This document shows positions 1-8,062 of a stretch of DNA of 64,000 nucleotides, piece by piece. The position numbers and the translations under genes were made by a program. Below the pieces are notes generated by a model. The model did not search any database and was not told where the DNA came from. It was given only the letters and a program-made list of their open reading frames with translations. The DNA is from Pseudomonadota bacterium. GTDB lineage: Bacteria > Desulfobacterota > Desulfovibrionia > Desulfovibrionales > Desulfovibrionaceae. The DNA lies in NCBI GenBank assembly GCA_023403845.1, contig JAEYDL010000020.1, positions 186,001 through 250,000 of the forward strand. The letters run 5' to 3'. Numbering within the stretch: position 1 is the first letter of the stretch; each line of letters begins with the position of its first letter.

Positions 1-467
1 TGAACTCGTATCTGCCCGAGCGTTTTCTGGACGGCGATTTCCTGCTCATGTGCAACCACTGCGAGAATCCTCCCTGCGTGCGCGTGTGCCCCACGGGCGC
101 GACCTTCAGACGGGAGGACGGCATCGTGATCATGGACCCGCACCGCTGCATCGGCTGCCGTTTCTGCATGGCGGGCTGCCCCTACGGCGCGCGCAGCTTC
201 AACTTCCGTGATCCGCAGGAGTATGTGAAGGACATCAATCCCGAATATCCCATGCGCACGCGCGGCGTCGTGGAAAAGTGCACGTTCTGCGAGGAGCGTC
301 TGGCCAAGGGACAGCTTCCCGCCTGTGTGGAAGCCTCGGAGGGCGCGATGATTTTCGGCGATCTGAATGATCCCGATTCTCCCGTGCGCAAGGTTCTGGC
401 TCAGAATTACACCATCCGTCGCAAACCTTCCCTGGGCACGCAGCCCGGCGTGTACTACATTATCTAG
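1..467 (+). CDS. dsrO: DsrO-like periplasmic iron-sulfur subunit, 5' end missing
   Basis: This is the C-terminal 154 codons of a ferredoxin-like electron-transfer subunit; the reading frame is open to the left edge and the true start lies outside the window. It shows a CxxCxxxxCxxxCP cluster, a CxxCxxCxxxCP cluster and a later CxxC followed by a distant Cys, the pattern of NrfC/DsrO-type proteins that carry several [4Fe-4S] centres. In the DsrMKJOP complex DsrO passes electrons on the periplasmic side to the membrane subunit DsrP. The next gene starts 9 bases downstream behind an AGGAG that overlaps this stop codon, which supports one operon. The name rests on the DsrP-like neighbour; another NrfCD-type complex is the alternative. 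Confidence 0.85.
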   Translation, partial: NSYLPERFLDGDFLLMCNHCENPPCVRVCPTGATFRREDGIVIMDPHRCIGCRFCMAGCPYGARSFNFRDPQEYVKDINPEYPMRTRGVVEKCTFCEERLAKGQLPACVEASEGAMIFGDLNDPDSPVRKVLAQNYTIRRKPSLGTQPGVYYII

Positions 468-476
468 GAGGCCGCC

Positions 477-1655
477 ATGCTCGAACTGATATTCAAAGGC
501 CGGCCGCGCTTCTATTTGTGGCTGTGCTTCCTGGGGGCCGTCATCGGCCTGGGCCTCTGCGTATACATTGCGCAGGCCTACATCGGCCTTGCCATCACCG
601 GCATGAGTCGTGACGTGTCGTGGGGGCTGTACATCGCCCAGTTCACCTATTTCGTCGGGGTCGCCGCGGGCGCGGTGATGCTCGTGCTTCCCGCCTATTT
701 CCATCATTACGAGAAGTTCAAGCGCATCATCATATTCGGCGAATTCATGGCTGTGGCCGCAGTCGTCATGTGCGTGCTGTTCATTCTGGTCGACCTCGGC
801 CAGCCGCAGCGCGCTCTGAATGTTCTGCTTCATCCCACGCCCAATTCCGTGATGTTCTGGGATATGGTCGTGCTTTGCGGCTATCTGCTCCTGAATCTGG
901 TCATCGGCTGGGTGACGCTGGAAGCCGCGCGCAATGATGTGACCCCGCCCAGATGGGTCAAGGTTCTTATCTATGTCTCCATCGTGTGGGCCTTTTCGAT
1001 CCACACGGTTACCGGTTTCCTGTACGCGGGCATTCCCGGACGCCACTACTGGCTGACCGCCATCATGGCGGCCCGCTTCCTGGCTTCCGCCTTCTGCTCC
1101 GGACCGGCCATCCTGCTGCTCCTGCTGCTCGTGGTGCGCAAGTTCACGAAGTTCGAGCCTGGCCGCGAAGCCATGAAGACCCTGTCCACAATCATCACCT
1201 ACGCCATGTGCATCAACGTCTTCTTCTATCTGCTGGAAGTCTTCACGGCCTTCTACAGCGGCATTCCCGGGCATCAGCACCCCATGGTGTATCTGTTCAC
1301 CGGGCATGACGGCCATATGGCGTGGATCAACGGCTGGATGTGGACTGCGGTGGTCTTCGCCGTCATGTCTCTCATTCTGCTCATTCCGCCCATGCTGCGG
1401 TACAACCACAAGATTCTTCCGTGGGCGCTCGTGATGCTCGTCATTGCTTCCTGGATCGACAAGAGTCTTGGCCTGCTCGTCGGCGGTTTCGTGCCCAACA
1501 TGTTCGAAACCATTACCGAGTATACGCCGACCCTGCCGGAAGTCCTCATCGCTCTCGGCATCTACGGCATCGGTGCGCTGATTCTTTCGGTTCTGTGGAA
1601 GATCGCCATTGAAGTGAAGAAGGAAAACGGCACCTTCGAGCTGAAGGAAGACTAG
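477..1655 (+). CDS. dsrP: DsrP, NrfD-family integral membrane subunit of the Dsr complex
   Basis: A 392-residue, very hydrophobic protein with about ten predicted membrane spans and a short charged cytoplasmic tail. It belongs to the NrfD/PsrC family, whose members take electrons from or deliver them to menaquinone. In sulfate reducers DsrP is the quinone-interacting subunit of DsrMKJOP, which feeds the DsrC trisulfide step of sulfite reduction. The start is the ATG after an AGGAG site. The length matches DsrP, and the preceding ferredoxin-like gene fits the dsrMKJOP order in which dsrP is last. A strong terminator follows 45 bases after the stop, as expected for the end of the operon. Confidence 0.9.
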   Translation: MLELIFKGRPRFYLWLCFLGAVIGLGLCVYIAQAYIGLAITGMSRDVSWGLYIAQFTYFVGVAAGAVMLVLPAYFHHYEKFKRIIIFGEFMAVAAVVMCVLFILVDLGQPQRALNVLLHPTPNSVMFWDMVVLCGYLLLNLVIGWVTLEAARNDVTPPRWVKVLIYVSIVWAFSIHTVTGFLYAGIPGRHYWLTAIMAARFLASAFCSGPAILLLLLLVVRKFTKFEPGREAMKTLSTIITYAMCINVFFYLLEVFTAFYSGIPGHQHPMVYLFTGHDGHMAWINGWMWTAVVFAVMSLILLIPPMLRYNHKILPWALVMLVIASWIDKSLGLLVGGFVPNMFETITEYTPTLPEVLIALGIYGIGALILSVLWKIAIEVKKENGTFELKED

Positions 1656-1700
1656 ACCGCCGTTTCGTTCCGGCCTGCAAGCCGATCGGCATCGTAATCA

Positions 1701-1725
1701 AGGGGGACTTTCGAGTCCCCCTTTT
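1701..1725 (+). terminator. Intrinsic terminator of the dsr operon
   Basis: A perfect 8-bp stem (GGGGGACT/AGTCCCCC) closed by a TTCG tetraloop is followed by TTTT. A flanking A-T pair extends the stem by one. It lies 45 bases after the dsrP stop. Confidence 0.9.
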
Positions 1726-2092
1726 CGTTGCGCTCAGACTGTCGGAACAGGAAAACTTCCTTCAGCGGCATCTGAAATTTCACAGGACAGACAGTGAGGA
1801 ACTTCTGCAGGAACGCTGGACTGTTCTGCTTGAGATTCGATAGTGTTATTCCGGACAGGCCGTTCCGCACAGACGGGACATAACAGACGGTGAGAGCCGG
1901 ATTGTTTTCCGTGAGTTTCGAATCGGATGCCGTCAGGGCGACTGCCGAAGAATCGTTGTGGCGGGGCCGGATTATGCAAGGACAGAATCTCCGCCGGCTG
2001 GCTGCAGCTCGTTCGGGGACAATATTTCGGAAGCCTCCTGGCTTTACTGTTTCCTGATGGGCTGTTAGCCTCCTCAGGAAAGGAGTCGCGCC
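1726..2092 (+). other. Non-coding gap between the dsr operon and the hydrolase gene
   Basis: No gene is supported here. The open frames on both strands lack ribosome binding sites and recognisable protein features. The only clear element is the AGGAAAGGAG site at about 2076-2085 in front of the next gene. No convincing promoter was found. Confidence 0.5.
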
Positions 2093-2740
2093 ATGAATTT
2101 CTTTTTTCAGCGCAATCCGCGGCATCTGGTTGAGCAGGCCGGAATGCTCGGCGTTTATGGCCCGGAAGAGGAGAAGATCTTTCTGTCCCGCGTTGAAGCT
2201 CTGGACGCGGCTCTGTTGCGGCCTCTGGTACTTGTGGTGGGCGGATTCATGGATCAGGTGCTCGCCAACAGCTATGCCGTAAGCGAGCAGTATCCGGCAG
2301 ATCTCGCCGCCCGGCATGACGTATGGTTTCGGGAGTACTACGAAGCCCGCTTCATGCGGAATCTGGTGCATTTCTACGCGAAGCGCGGCAAACCTGTAGC
2401 CATCATCGGGCACAGCTGGGGCGGAGACGCCGCTGTGAACGCAGTCTCCCGCAAGGTCCCGGATGCCATTGAACTGCTGGTAACGCTGGACCCCGTCTCC
2501 CACAAGGGACCGCCCCGCCGCCGACTCTCCAATGTCCGACACTGGCTGAATATTTATATCGACTATGCGTCCACCACATGGCTGGACGTTCCGAATCTCG
2601 TCGCCCGTATCGGTGGCCCGTGGGGATATGCGCCCACGGCTGACGCAAACATATCCTGCCCTCCGGAAATGACGCACGCATGGGCCATCGGCATGTTCCG
2701 CAAGTATGGAGAGGAGACGTTGCGCAAGAGAATGGAATGA
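2093..2740 (+). CDS. Small alpha/beta-hydrolase-fold protein
   Basis: A 215-residue protein with the look of a lipase/esterase-type alpha/beta hydrolase. A buried strand (LVLVVGGF, residues about 45-52) is followed by the nucleophile elbow GHSWGG with Ser108. A plausible acid, Asp133, lies in TLDPVS, and a plausible catalytic His195 in the C-terminal EMTHAW. No signal peptide is visible, so it is probably cytoplasmic. The ATG follows a very strong AGGAAAGGAG site. It stands alone between the dsr terminator and the AT-rich island, and its GC-rich composition groups it with the chromosome, not the island. The substrate cannot be read from the sequence. Confidence 0.75.
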   Translation: MNFFFQRNPRHLVEQAGMLGVYGPEEEKIFLSRVEALDAALLRPLVLVVGGFMDQVLANSYAVSEQYPADLAARHDVWFREYYEARFMRNLVHFYAKRGKPVAIIGHSWGGDAAVNAVSRKVPDAIELLVTLDPVSHKGPPRRRLSNVRHWLNIYIDYASTTWLDVPNLVARIGGPWGYAPTADANISCPPEMTHAWAIGMFRKYGEETLRKRME

Positions 2741-2957
2741 GGGAGTTTTGATAAAATTTTTTGAGAAGAGTCTTGCCATGACTTGTGATAAATTGTCTTT
2801 TTAATAGAGATGTTGTATTTTATTTGAGTTACATGTAAAATAAAAATTTGGTGTTATAATGTGTTGATATTTTAGTGAAATATTTTTTTACTTAAAAGTT
2901 ACAAGTAATATAAATTTAAAAATATTATTGTTAACTTAATATGTTATAGGAAAATGT

Positions 2958-3983
2958 ATGAAAGCTTTAATTACTGGGATTACTGGACAGGATGGGGCAT
3001 ACCTCGCTCAGCTTCTACTTAACAAAGGCTACACGGTTTATGGTGCGTACCGGCGTACCAGTACAAACAATTTTTGGAGAATTGTAGAGCTTGGGATTGA
3101 TAAAGATCCAAATCTTCATTTGGTTGAATATGAATTAACAGATCTTGGAAGTAATATTCGTATATTAGAAAAGACAGAACCTAATGAAGTTTATAATCTT
3201 GCAGCAATGAGTTTTGTAGGTGTATCTTTTGATCAACCAGAATCTACAGCACAAATTACAGCCTTAGGTGGACTTCGATTGTTGGAAGCTATTCGTATAG
3301 TGAATCCTTATATTCGTTTTTATCAAGCAAGTACATCAGAAATGTTCGGTATGGTTCAAACTGTTCCGCAGACAGAAAAAACTCCATTTTATCCACGTAG
3401 TCCATATGCTTGTGCAAAACTTTATGCACATTGGATAGCTATTAATTATCGAGAGAGTTATAATATTTTTGCTACATGTGGAATTCTTTTTAATCATGAA
3501 TCCCCATTGCGTGGAAAAGAATTTGTTACGCGAAAAATAACAGATGCTTTTGCAGAAATATCATTGGGAATACGTGATTATATTGAGCTTGGCAATTTAG
3601 ATTCTAAACGAGACTGGGGGTATGCTCCAGAATATGTTGAGGGTATGTACCGCATACTCCATCATCAAACTCCTGATACATATGTGTTAGCAACAGGACG
3701 TACGCAAAGTGTGCGTGATTTTGTAGAACTAAGTGCTAAAGCTGTGGGAATTGAGCTTGACTGGCATGGTGACGGGGTAAATGAAGTAGGCGTGGAAAAA
3801 GGGACAAATAATGTTCGCGTGCGTATAAATCCTGATTATTATCGTCCTGCAGAAGTTGATTTGTTACTTGGAGATGCAGGAAAAGCGCAGCGTGAATTAG
3901 GATGGAAGTCTAAAACTTCACTTGAACAACTTTGTAATCTAATGATAGAGGCCGATCTTAAACGTAAGAAGGTGTATAAATGA
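2958..3983 (+). CDS. gmd: GDP-mannose 4,6-dehydratase
   Basis: A 341-residue extended short-chain dehydrogenase/reductase that converts GDP-D-mannose to GDP-4-dehydro-6-deoxy-D-mannose, the branch point for GDP-fucose, GDP-rhamnose and GDP-perosamine. The NAD(P)-binding motif GITGQDG starts at residue 7. The catalytic region has TSE (residues 126-128) and the YxxxK pair Tyr150/Lys154. The length and N-terminus match the Gmd family closely. It is the first gene of the AT-rich island, and its stop overlaps the next start (ATGA). With the aminotransferase three genes downstream it points to GDP-perosamine. Its composition is less extreme than that of the following genes. Confidence 0.92.
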   Translation: MKALITGITGQDGAYLAQLLLNKGYTVYGAYRRTSTNNFWRIVELGIDKDPNLHLVEYELTDLGSNIRILEKTEPNEVYNLAAMSFVGVSFDQPESTAQITALGGLRLLEAIRIVNPYIRFYQASTSEMFGMVQTVPQTEKTPFYPRSPYACAKLYAHWIAINYRESYNIFATCGILFNHESPLRGKEFVTRKITDAFAEISLGIRDYIELGNLDSKRDWGYAPEYVEGMYRILHHQTPDTYVLATGRTQSVRDFVELSAKAVGIELDWHGDGVNEVGVEKGTNNVRVRINPDYYRPAEVDLLLGDAGKAQRELGWKSKTSLEQLCNLMIEADLKRKKVYK

Positions 3984-4657
3984 ATACATTAAATATTAAG
4001 ACAAAATTTTATAATTTTTCTACAGCTAGAGCCTATTGGGATAGTTTAAAAAATATATATCCTTCTAAAATTAGTTTTTTTTGTTCCGAATATGATGATT
4101 TAGAAAATAACCTATATGATACATATGTATATATTGCTGAAAAAATATATAGAAAAATTTTGGAATATAATACAAAAACTGAAGCAATATTTTCTTTATT
4201 GTCTTCAAATATATATATACCAAAGCGACATATCGGTTTAAGTAAAATTATGAAGGAGAGATTTTTTTGTTGGGAATACCTTGATTATACATCAAGTTGT
4301 TTAGCTTTACATTATGCACATATTGATTCTAACTTAGAAAAAACAGAGTATGCTTATCCTGAGGATATGATTTGTCAGTTTTGTGACTGTTCTCTATGGA
4401 TATTTTTTTTATCAGAAAATGTTCCTTTAAATATTTTGCCTATAAAACCGTATCTTGTTATTATACCTGATAATATTATAAATATTAAAAAAAATGAAAA
4501 AAATATTTTAAATTCAAGTCATATAATTTGTTTTTCAGAAGAAAATAAAAAAGAAATTGTTAAACTTGATGGCATAGAATTTCAAAAAGTATCAATTATA
4601 GATGATTTTTTACAGAATAATAAAAATTTTTTAGATATTATAAAAGATAGTTTATGA
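3980..4657 (+). CDS. Unrecognised protein resembling the N-terminal half of a GT-B glycosyltransferase
   Basis: A 225-residue protein of very low GC content, translationally coupled on both sides (ATGA with gmd and with the next gene). I do not recognise a defined family. The C-terminal third reads like the end of a GT-B acceptor domain: a PYLVIIPDNI strand, then an SSHIICFSEENKKEI stretch of the kind that usually precedes the donor-binding domain. The protein stops where that second domain would be expected. It could be a truncated glycosyltransferase, a partner subunit, or something unrelated. No signal peptide or membrane span is evident. Confidence 0.6.
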   Translation: MNTLNIKTKFYNFSTARAYWDSLKNIYPSKISFFCSEYDDLENNLYDTYVYIAEKIYRKILEYNTKTEAIFSLLSSNIYIPKRHIGLSKIMKERFFCWEYLDYTSSCLALHYAHIDSNLEKTEYAYPEDMICQFCDCSLWIFFLSENVPLNILPIKPYLVIIPDNIINIKKNEKNILNSSHIICFSEENKKEIVKLDGIEFQKVSIIDDFLQNNKNFLDIIKDSL

Positions 4658-6144
4658 AAACAATAGGACTTTATTTTGATTTTCCCTTCTCCACGACAAT
4701 TACGCGTGAAGGACTAGGTAGAGTTGCTGGATATATGTTAAAGACAGCAGCTGAAGGTGTCCCAAATGTTAAATTTGTTATAGCATGTCCACGGGGAATG
4801 CAAAAAAATATTCCATTATTAGAAAAAGAATTTAATTTTGATTCTAAAAAATTAGATATTTTAACATCAAAAAAAATATTTATTCTTGAATATATCTTAT
4901 CATGTATATTTATGATGTTTTCAGTTATTTTGATGGTTAGTATTATATTTTTAAAAGTATTGAAAAGAATATTTCATATATATAAAAAATATAGAAACAA
5001 ATTTGATTGTAAGAATGTATCTGAATCTCAAAAAAGAAGAGTGGTAGATCCATACTGGTTATACGTAATAAAGCGTTTAAGCTGTATGTCAATTAATGAT
5101 GTACACTCAAAAATTATAGGAACTTTTATTCAAAAAAAAGAAAAAATATATTTAATCAATATAATAAATTTAAGACAGGATATTGATTTTTGGTTTTCTC
5201 CATGTGTCTTTTGGAAAGAATTTACTCTAATAAATAAAATTAAGATCTGCTGTGTCCCTGATATCTTTCCATATTTGCTTCCGATTCCTTTTTCTATTGA
5301 AAAAGCTGCATTATGGGGTGAACGGGTAGCAAGGGATGTTATCAAAAAATGTGATTATTTTATAACATATAGTAATTTTGTTAAATATTATGCGCTTGTA
5401 GAAGGGTTTTCAATTGATCCTCATAAAATTTTTCCAGTTCCATTAGCTGCCTTTTGTGGCGCTTCTGGATTTTCACCACAGAAGGAAAAAAGAGAAAATA
5501 TAAGAAAGTATATATGTAGTATTATAAAAAATAAAGCTAGATTTCCTAATAATTTAAACTTAATAGACTTGGATCGACCGTATATATTTTATGCAACTCA
5601 AATACGTCCAAATAAAAATATATTTCAATTAATAAAAGCTTTTGCATATTTAGTGCATGAAAATAAAACAGTGTGCAATTTAATTTTAACAGCTTCATAT
5701 TTTGATTCTGTAAAAAGAATCATTTATGAAAATAATATAGAAGATAGAATCATAATAGCACCTAATTTGTCATCCTATGAGCTTGATGCTTTTTATTTCT
5801 GTGCAGAAATAGCGATTGCTCCAACTCTTACTGAAGGTGGAGCTTTTCCCGCAACATTACCAGAATCTTTAGCAATGGAAACACCAGCTATAATATCTCG
5901 GATTCCAATTGTTACAGATGCATTAAATTTTCCAGAAAAATATAATTATATGTTGTTCGATCCATATGATTGGGAAGATATTGCTGAAAAAATTCAATGG
6001 GGATTGCAGAATAGGGAAAAACTTTTAAATGTACAACGTCCTTTGTTTAGAGAGATTATGTTTCGTTCATGGAAAGATGTTATTAATGACTATATAGACG
6101 TATTTAATTATATCTATAAAATAAAAAATATGGAGCAACTATGA
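4654..6144 (+). CDS. Glycosyltransferase family 4-like enzyme
   Basis: A 496-residue GT-B-type transferase. The C-terminal half has the usual layout: RPYIFYATQIRPNKNI at the start of the donor domain, LSSYELDAFYFCAEIAIAPTLTEGGAFP with the family's E-x7-E-like region, and a final helical segment. The N-terminal half contains a hydrophobic stretch at about residues 78-103 that may anchor it to the inner membrane. It probably adds one sugar to a lipid-linked repeat unit, possibly perosamine given its neighbours, but donor and acceptor are inferred. It starts in an ATGA overlap with the previous gene and ends in one with the next. Confidence 0.82.
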   Translation: MKTIGLYFDFPFSTTITREGLGRVAGYMLKTAAEGVPNVKFVIACPRGMQKNIPLLEKEFNFDSKKLDILTSKKIFILEYILSCIFMMFSVILMVSIIFLKVLKRIFHIYKKYRNKFDCKNVSESQKRRVVDPYWLYVIKRLSCMSINDVHSKIIGTFIQKKEKIYLINIINLRQDIDFWFSPCVFWKEFTLINKIKICCVPDIFPYLLPIPFSIEKAALWGERVARDVIKKCDYFITYSNFVKYYALVEGFSIDPHKIFPVPLAAFCGASGFSPQKEKRENIRKYICSIIKNKARFPNNLNLIDLDRPYIFYATQIRPNKNIFQLIKAFAYLVHENKTVCNLILTASYFDSVKRIIYENNIEDRIIIAPNLSSYELDAFYFCAEIAIAPTLTEGGAFPATLPESLAMETPAIISRIPIVTDALNFPEKYNYMLFDPYDWEDIAEKIQWGLQNREKLLNVQRPLFREIMFRSWKDVINDYIDVFNYIYKIKNMEQL

Positions 6145-7259
6145 ATAATATTCCTGTCGCTAAGCCAACTTTAAATGGTAATGAATTTAAATATGTTTCA
6201 GACTGTATTAACACAACATGGATATCTTCTCGTGGTAAGTATATAGATCAATTTGAGAAACAGTTTGCATACTTTTGCAATGTAAAATATGCCATTATGG
6301 TTAATAATGGGACTACAGCTTTACACTTGGCTCTGGTTGCTTTAGGGGTAAAAGAAGGAGATGAAGTGATTGTTCCTACAGTAACTTATATAGCAACTGC
6401 CAATGCTGTTAGATATTGTGGAGCAATACCTATTTTTGTTGACTCTCTACCTGGAACATTAAATATGAATCCATATGAGATTGAAAAAAAAATAACTAAA
6501 AAAACACGTGGGATTATTCCAGTCCATTTATATGGACAGCCTGCTGATATGGGTGCAATAAATAATATTGCAAAAAAATATGGCTTGTGGGTATTGGAAG
6601 ATGCTGCTGAAGCACATGGTGCATCATATAATGGAAATAAGGTTGGTGGACTAGCCGACTGTGCTGCATTTAGTTTTTTTGGAAATAAAATTATCACAAC
6701 GGGTGAAGGTGGTTGCATCACCACTAATTCTGATGAATTAGCGGAGAAGATCTATTTATACAGAAATCAGGGAATGGATCCTAAACGGAGGTATTGGTTT
6801 CCCGTAATCGGTTATAATTATAGAATGACTAATATTCAGGCTGCTATTGGGGTAGCACAATTGGAGACAATTGAGAGTGCTATTGACGACAGAATGCGTG
6901 TAGCACACTGGTATGATGAGTGTTTACATGCGTCTATGGATTATTTGGTTTTGCCTATTCAGGAAAAATGGGCGCAACCTGTTGTCTGGATGTATACAGT
7001 ATATTTAAAAAGGGGTGGTGAACAAGAAAGAGATGGACTTATGGCTTGGTTAGCCGATGCAGGTATTGAGACTCGTCCTGTTTTTTATCCTCTGCATACA
7101 ATGCCGCCATATTCTTCTAATGAAAGCTATCCAGTAGCTGTTGATTGGACTAGGCGAGGAATTAATTTACCGACATATCGGGATTTATCATATGAGAATA
7201 TAAAACAAATAAGCTCATTAATAAATAATTATTTAAAAAAATATTTTAAGGATATTTAG
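6141..7259 (+). CDS. per: DegT-family sugar aminotransferase, probable GDP-perosamine synthase
   Basis: A 372-residue PLP enzyme of the DegT/DnrJ/EryC1/StrS family. Lys183 in FFGNKIITTGEGG is the expected Schiff-base lysine and Asp154 in VLEDAAEAHG contacts the PLP nitrogen. The sequence resembles RfbE/Per enzymes, which transaminate GDP-4-dehydro-6-deoxy-mannose to GDP-perosamine using glutamate, and Gmd in the same operon supplies that substrate. The ATG is preceded by GGAG and overlaps the glycosyltransferase stop. The family also includes aminotransferases for other 4-keto sugars, so the exact product is inferred from the operon. Confidence 0.85.
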   Translation: MNNIPVAKPTLNGNEFKYVSDCINTTWISSRGKYIDQFEKQFAYFCNVKYAIMVNNGTTALHLALVALGVKEGDEVIVPTVTYIATANAVRYCGAIPIFVDSLPGTLNMNPYEIEKKITKKTRGIIPVHLYGQPADMGAINNIAKKYGLWVLEDAAEAHGASYNGNKVGGLADCAAFSFFGNKIITTGEGGCITTNSDELAEKIYLYRNQGMDPKRRYWFPVIGYNYRMTNIQAAIGVAQLETIESAIDDRMRVAHWYDECLHASMDYLVLPIQEKWAQPVVWMYTVYLKRGGEQERDGLMAWLADAGIETRPVFYPLHTMPPYSSNESYPVAVDWTRRGINLPTYRDLSYENIKQISSLINNYLKKYFKDI

Positions 7260-7260
7260 T

Positions 7261-7917
7261 ATGAAGAATATATGGATAATTGGCGATGGTGGATTTGCTG
7301 TTGAAGTTTTTTATTGGACAAAACAAACTCTTGAATTACAAAAAGACCAGTTTCAAATGAAGGGATTTTTGACAGATGTTCGTAGTTCTCCAGATATTTT
7401 ATCCAGATTAGGAGAGAATGAAAAATACTGTAATGTCCTTTCATGCAAGAATTTTGAACCTAAAGACAATGACTATTTTGTATGTGGAATTGGAGATTCA
7501 CATATAAAAAGAAAAGTAATAAATGAAATTAATATAAATAAATTTAAATTTATAAATATTATTCATCCATCGGCTGTTGTCTCTGATAATGTTCAAATGG
7601 GTAAAGGTGTTTTTATTTGTCCACATGCAACAGTTGCAGGTAATGTACAACTTGGCGATTTTGTCATGCTAAATATGGCATCCATTGTGTCACATGATGG
7701 TATAGTTGGTAATTTTAGTTCAATTTCTCCTTTTTCTGGTGCAATGGGTTATGTACATATTGGAGAAGAAGTCTTTGTTGGCGCAGGTGCTGTGATTACA
7801 CCACATATTGAAATTGGAGATAAAAGTATAATTGGTGCTGGTGCCGTAGTAATTAGGAATGTAAAATCAGAAACCGTTATTGTCGGGAATCCTGGAAAGG
7901 AGCTTCATAAAAAGTAA
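7261..7917 (+). CDS. PglD/PerB-like sugar O- or N-acetyltransferase
   Basis: A 218-residue member of the NeuD/PglD/PerB acyltransferase group. Residues 1-90 form the small Rossmann-like sugar-nucleotide domain, beginning IWIIGDGGFAVEV. The rest is a left-handed beta helix of hexapeptide repeats. His102 (NIIHPSA) and the second histidine in SHDGIVG lie in the region of the catalytic base. The gene begins one base after the aminotransferase stop. Beside Gmd and Per, the likely reaction is N-acetylation of GDP-perosamine by acetyl-CoA. A 145-base AT-rich gap with no visible gene follows. Confidence 0.82.
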   Translation: MKNIWIIGDGGFAVEVFYWTKQTLELQKDQFQMKGFLTDVRSSPDILSRLGENEKYCNVLSCKNFEPKDNDYFVCGIGDSHIKRKVINEININKFKFINIIHPSAVVSDNVQMGKGVFICPHATVAGNVQLGDFVMLNMASIVSHDGIVGNFSSISPFSGAMGYVHIGEEVFVGAGAVITPHIEIGDKSIIGAGAVVIRNVKSETVIVGNPGKELHKK

Positions 7918-8062
7918 TAGCAAAGATAAACGTTACATTTTTTTTGATTTATGAAGTAATGTATCCTTAATTAATAATATATAGATTTGAAAGAAAATAA
8001 TCATTGAAAAATAGTATTTGATTGTTAAATAACTTTAAACAAATTATATAATATAACGTACT

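Noticed and set aside
1652..2779. A 375-codon minus-strand frame covering the dsr terminator and the hydrolase gene
   Set aside because: It runs antisense to a gene with clear motifs, passes through a terminator hairpin, and has no recognisable protein features.
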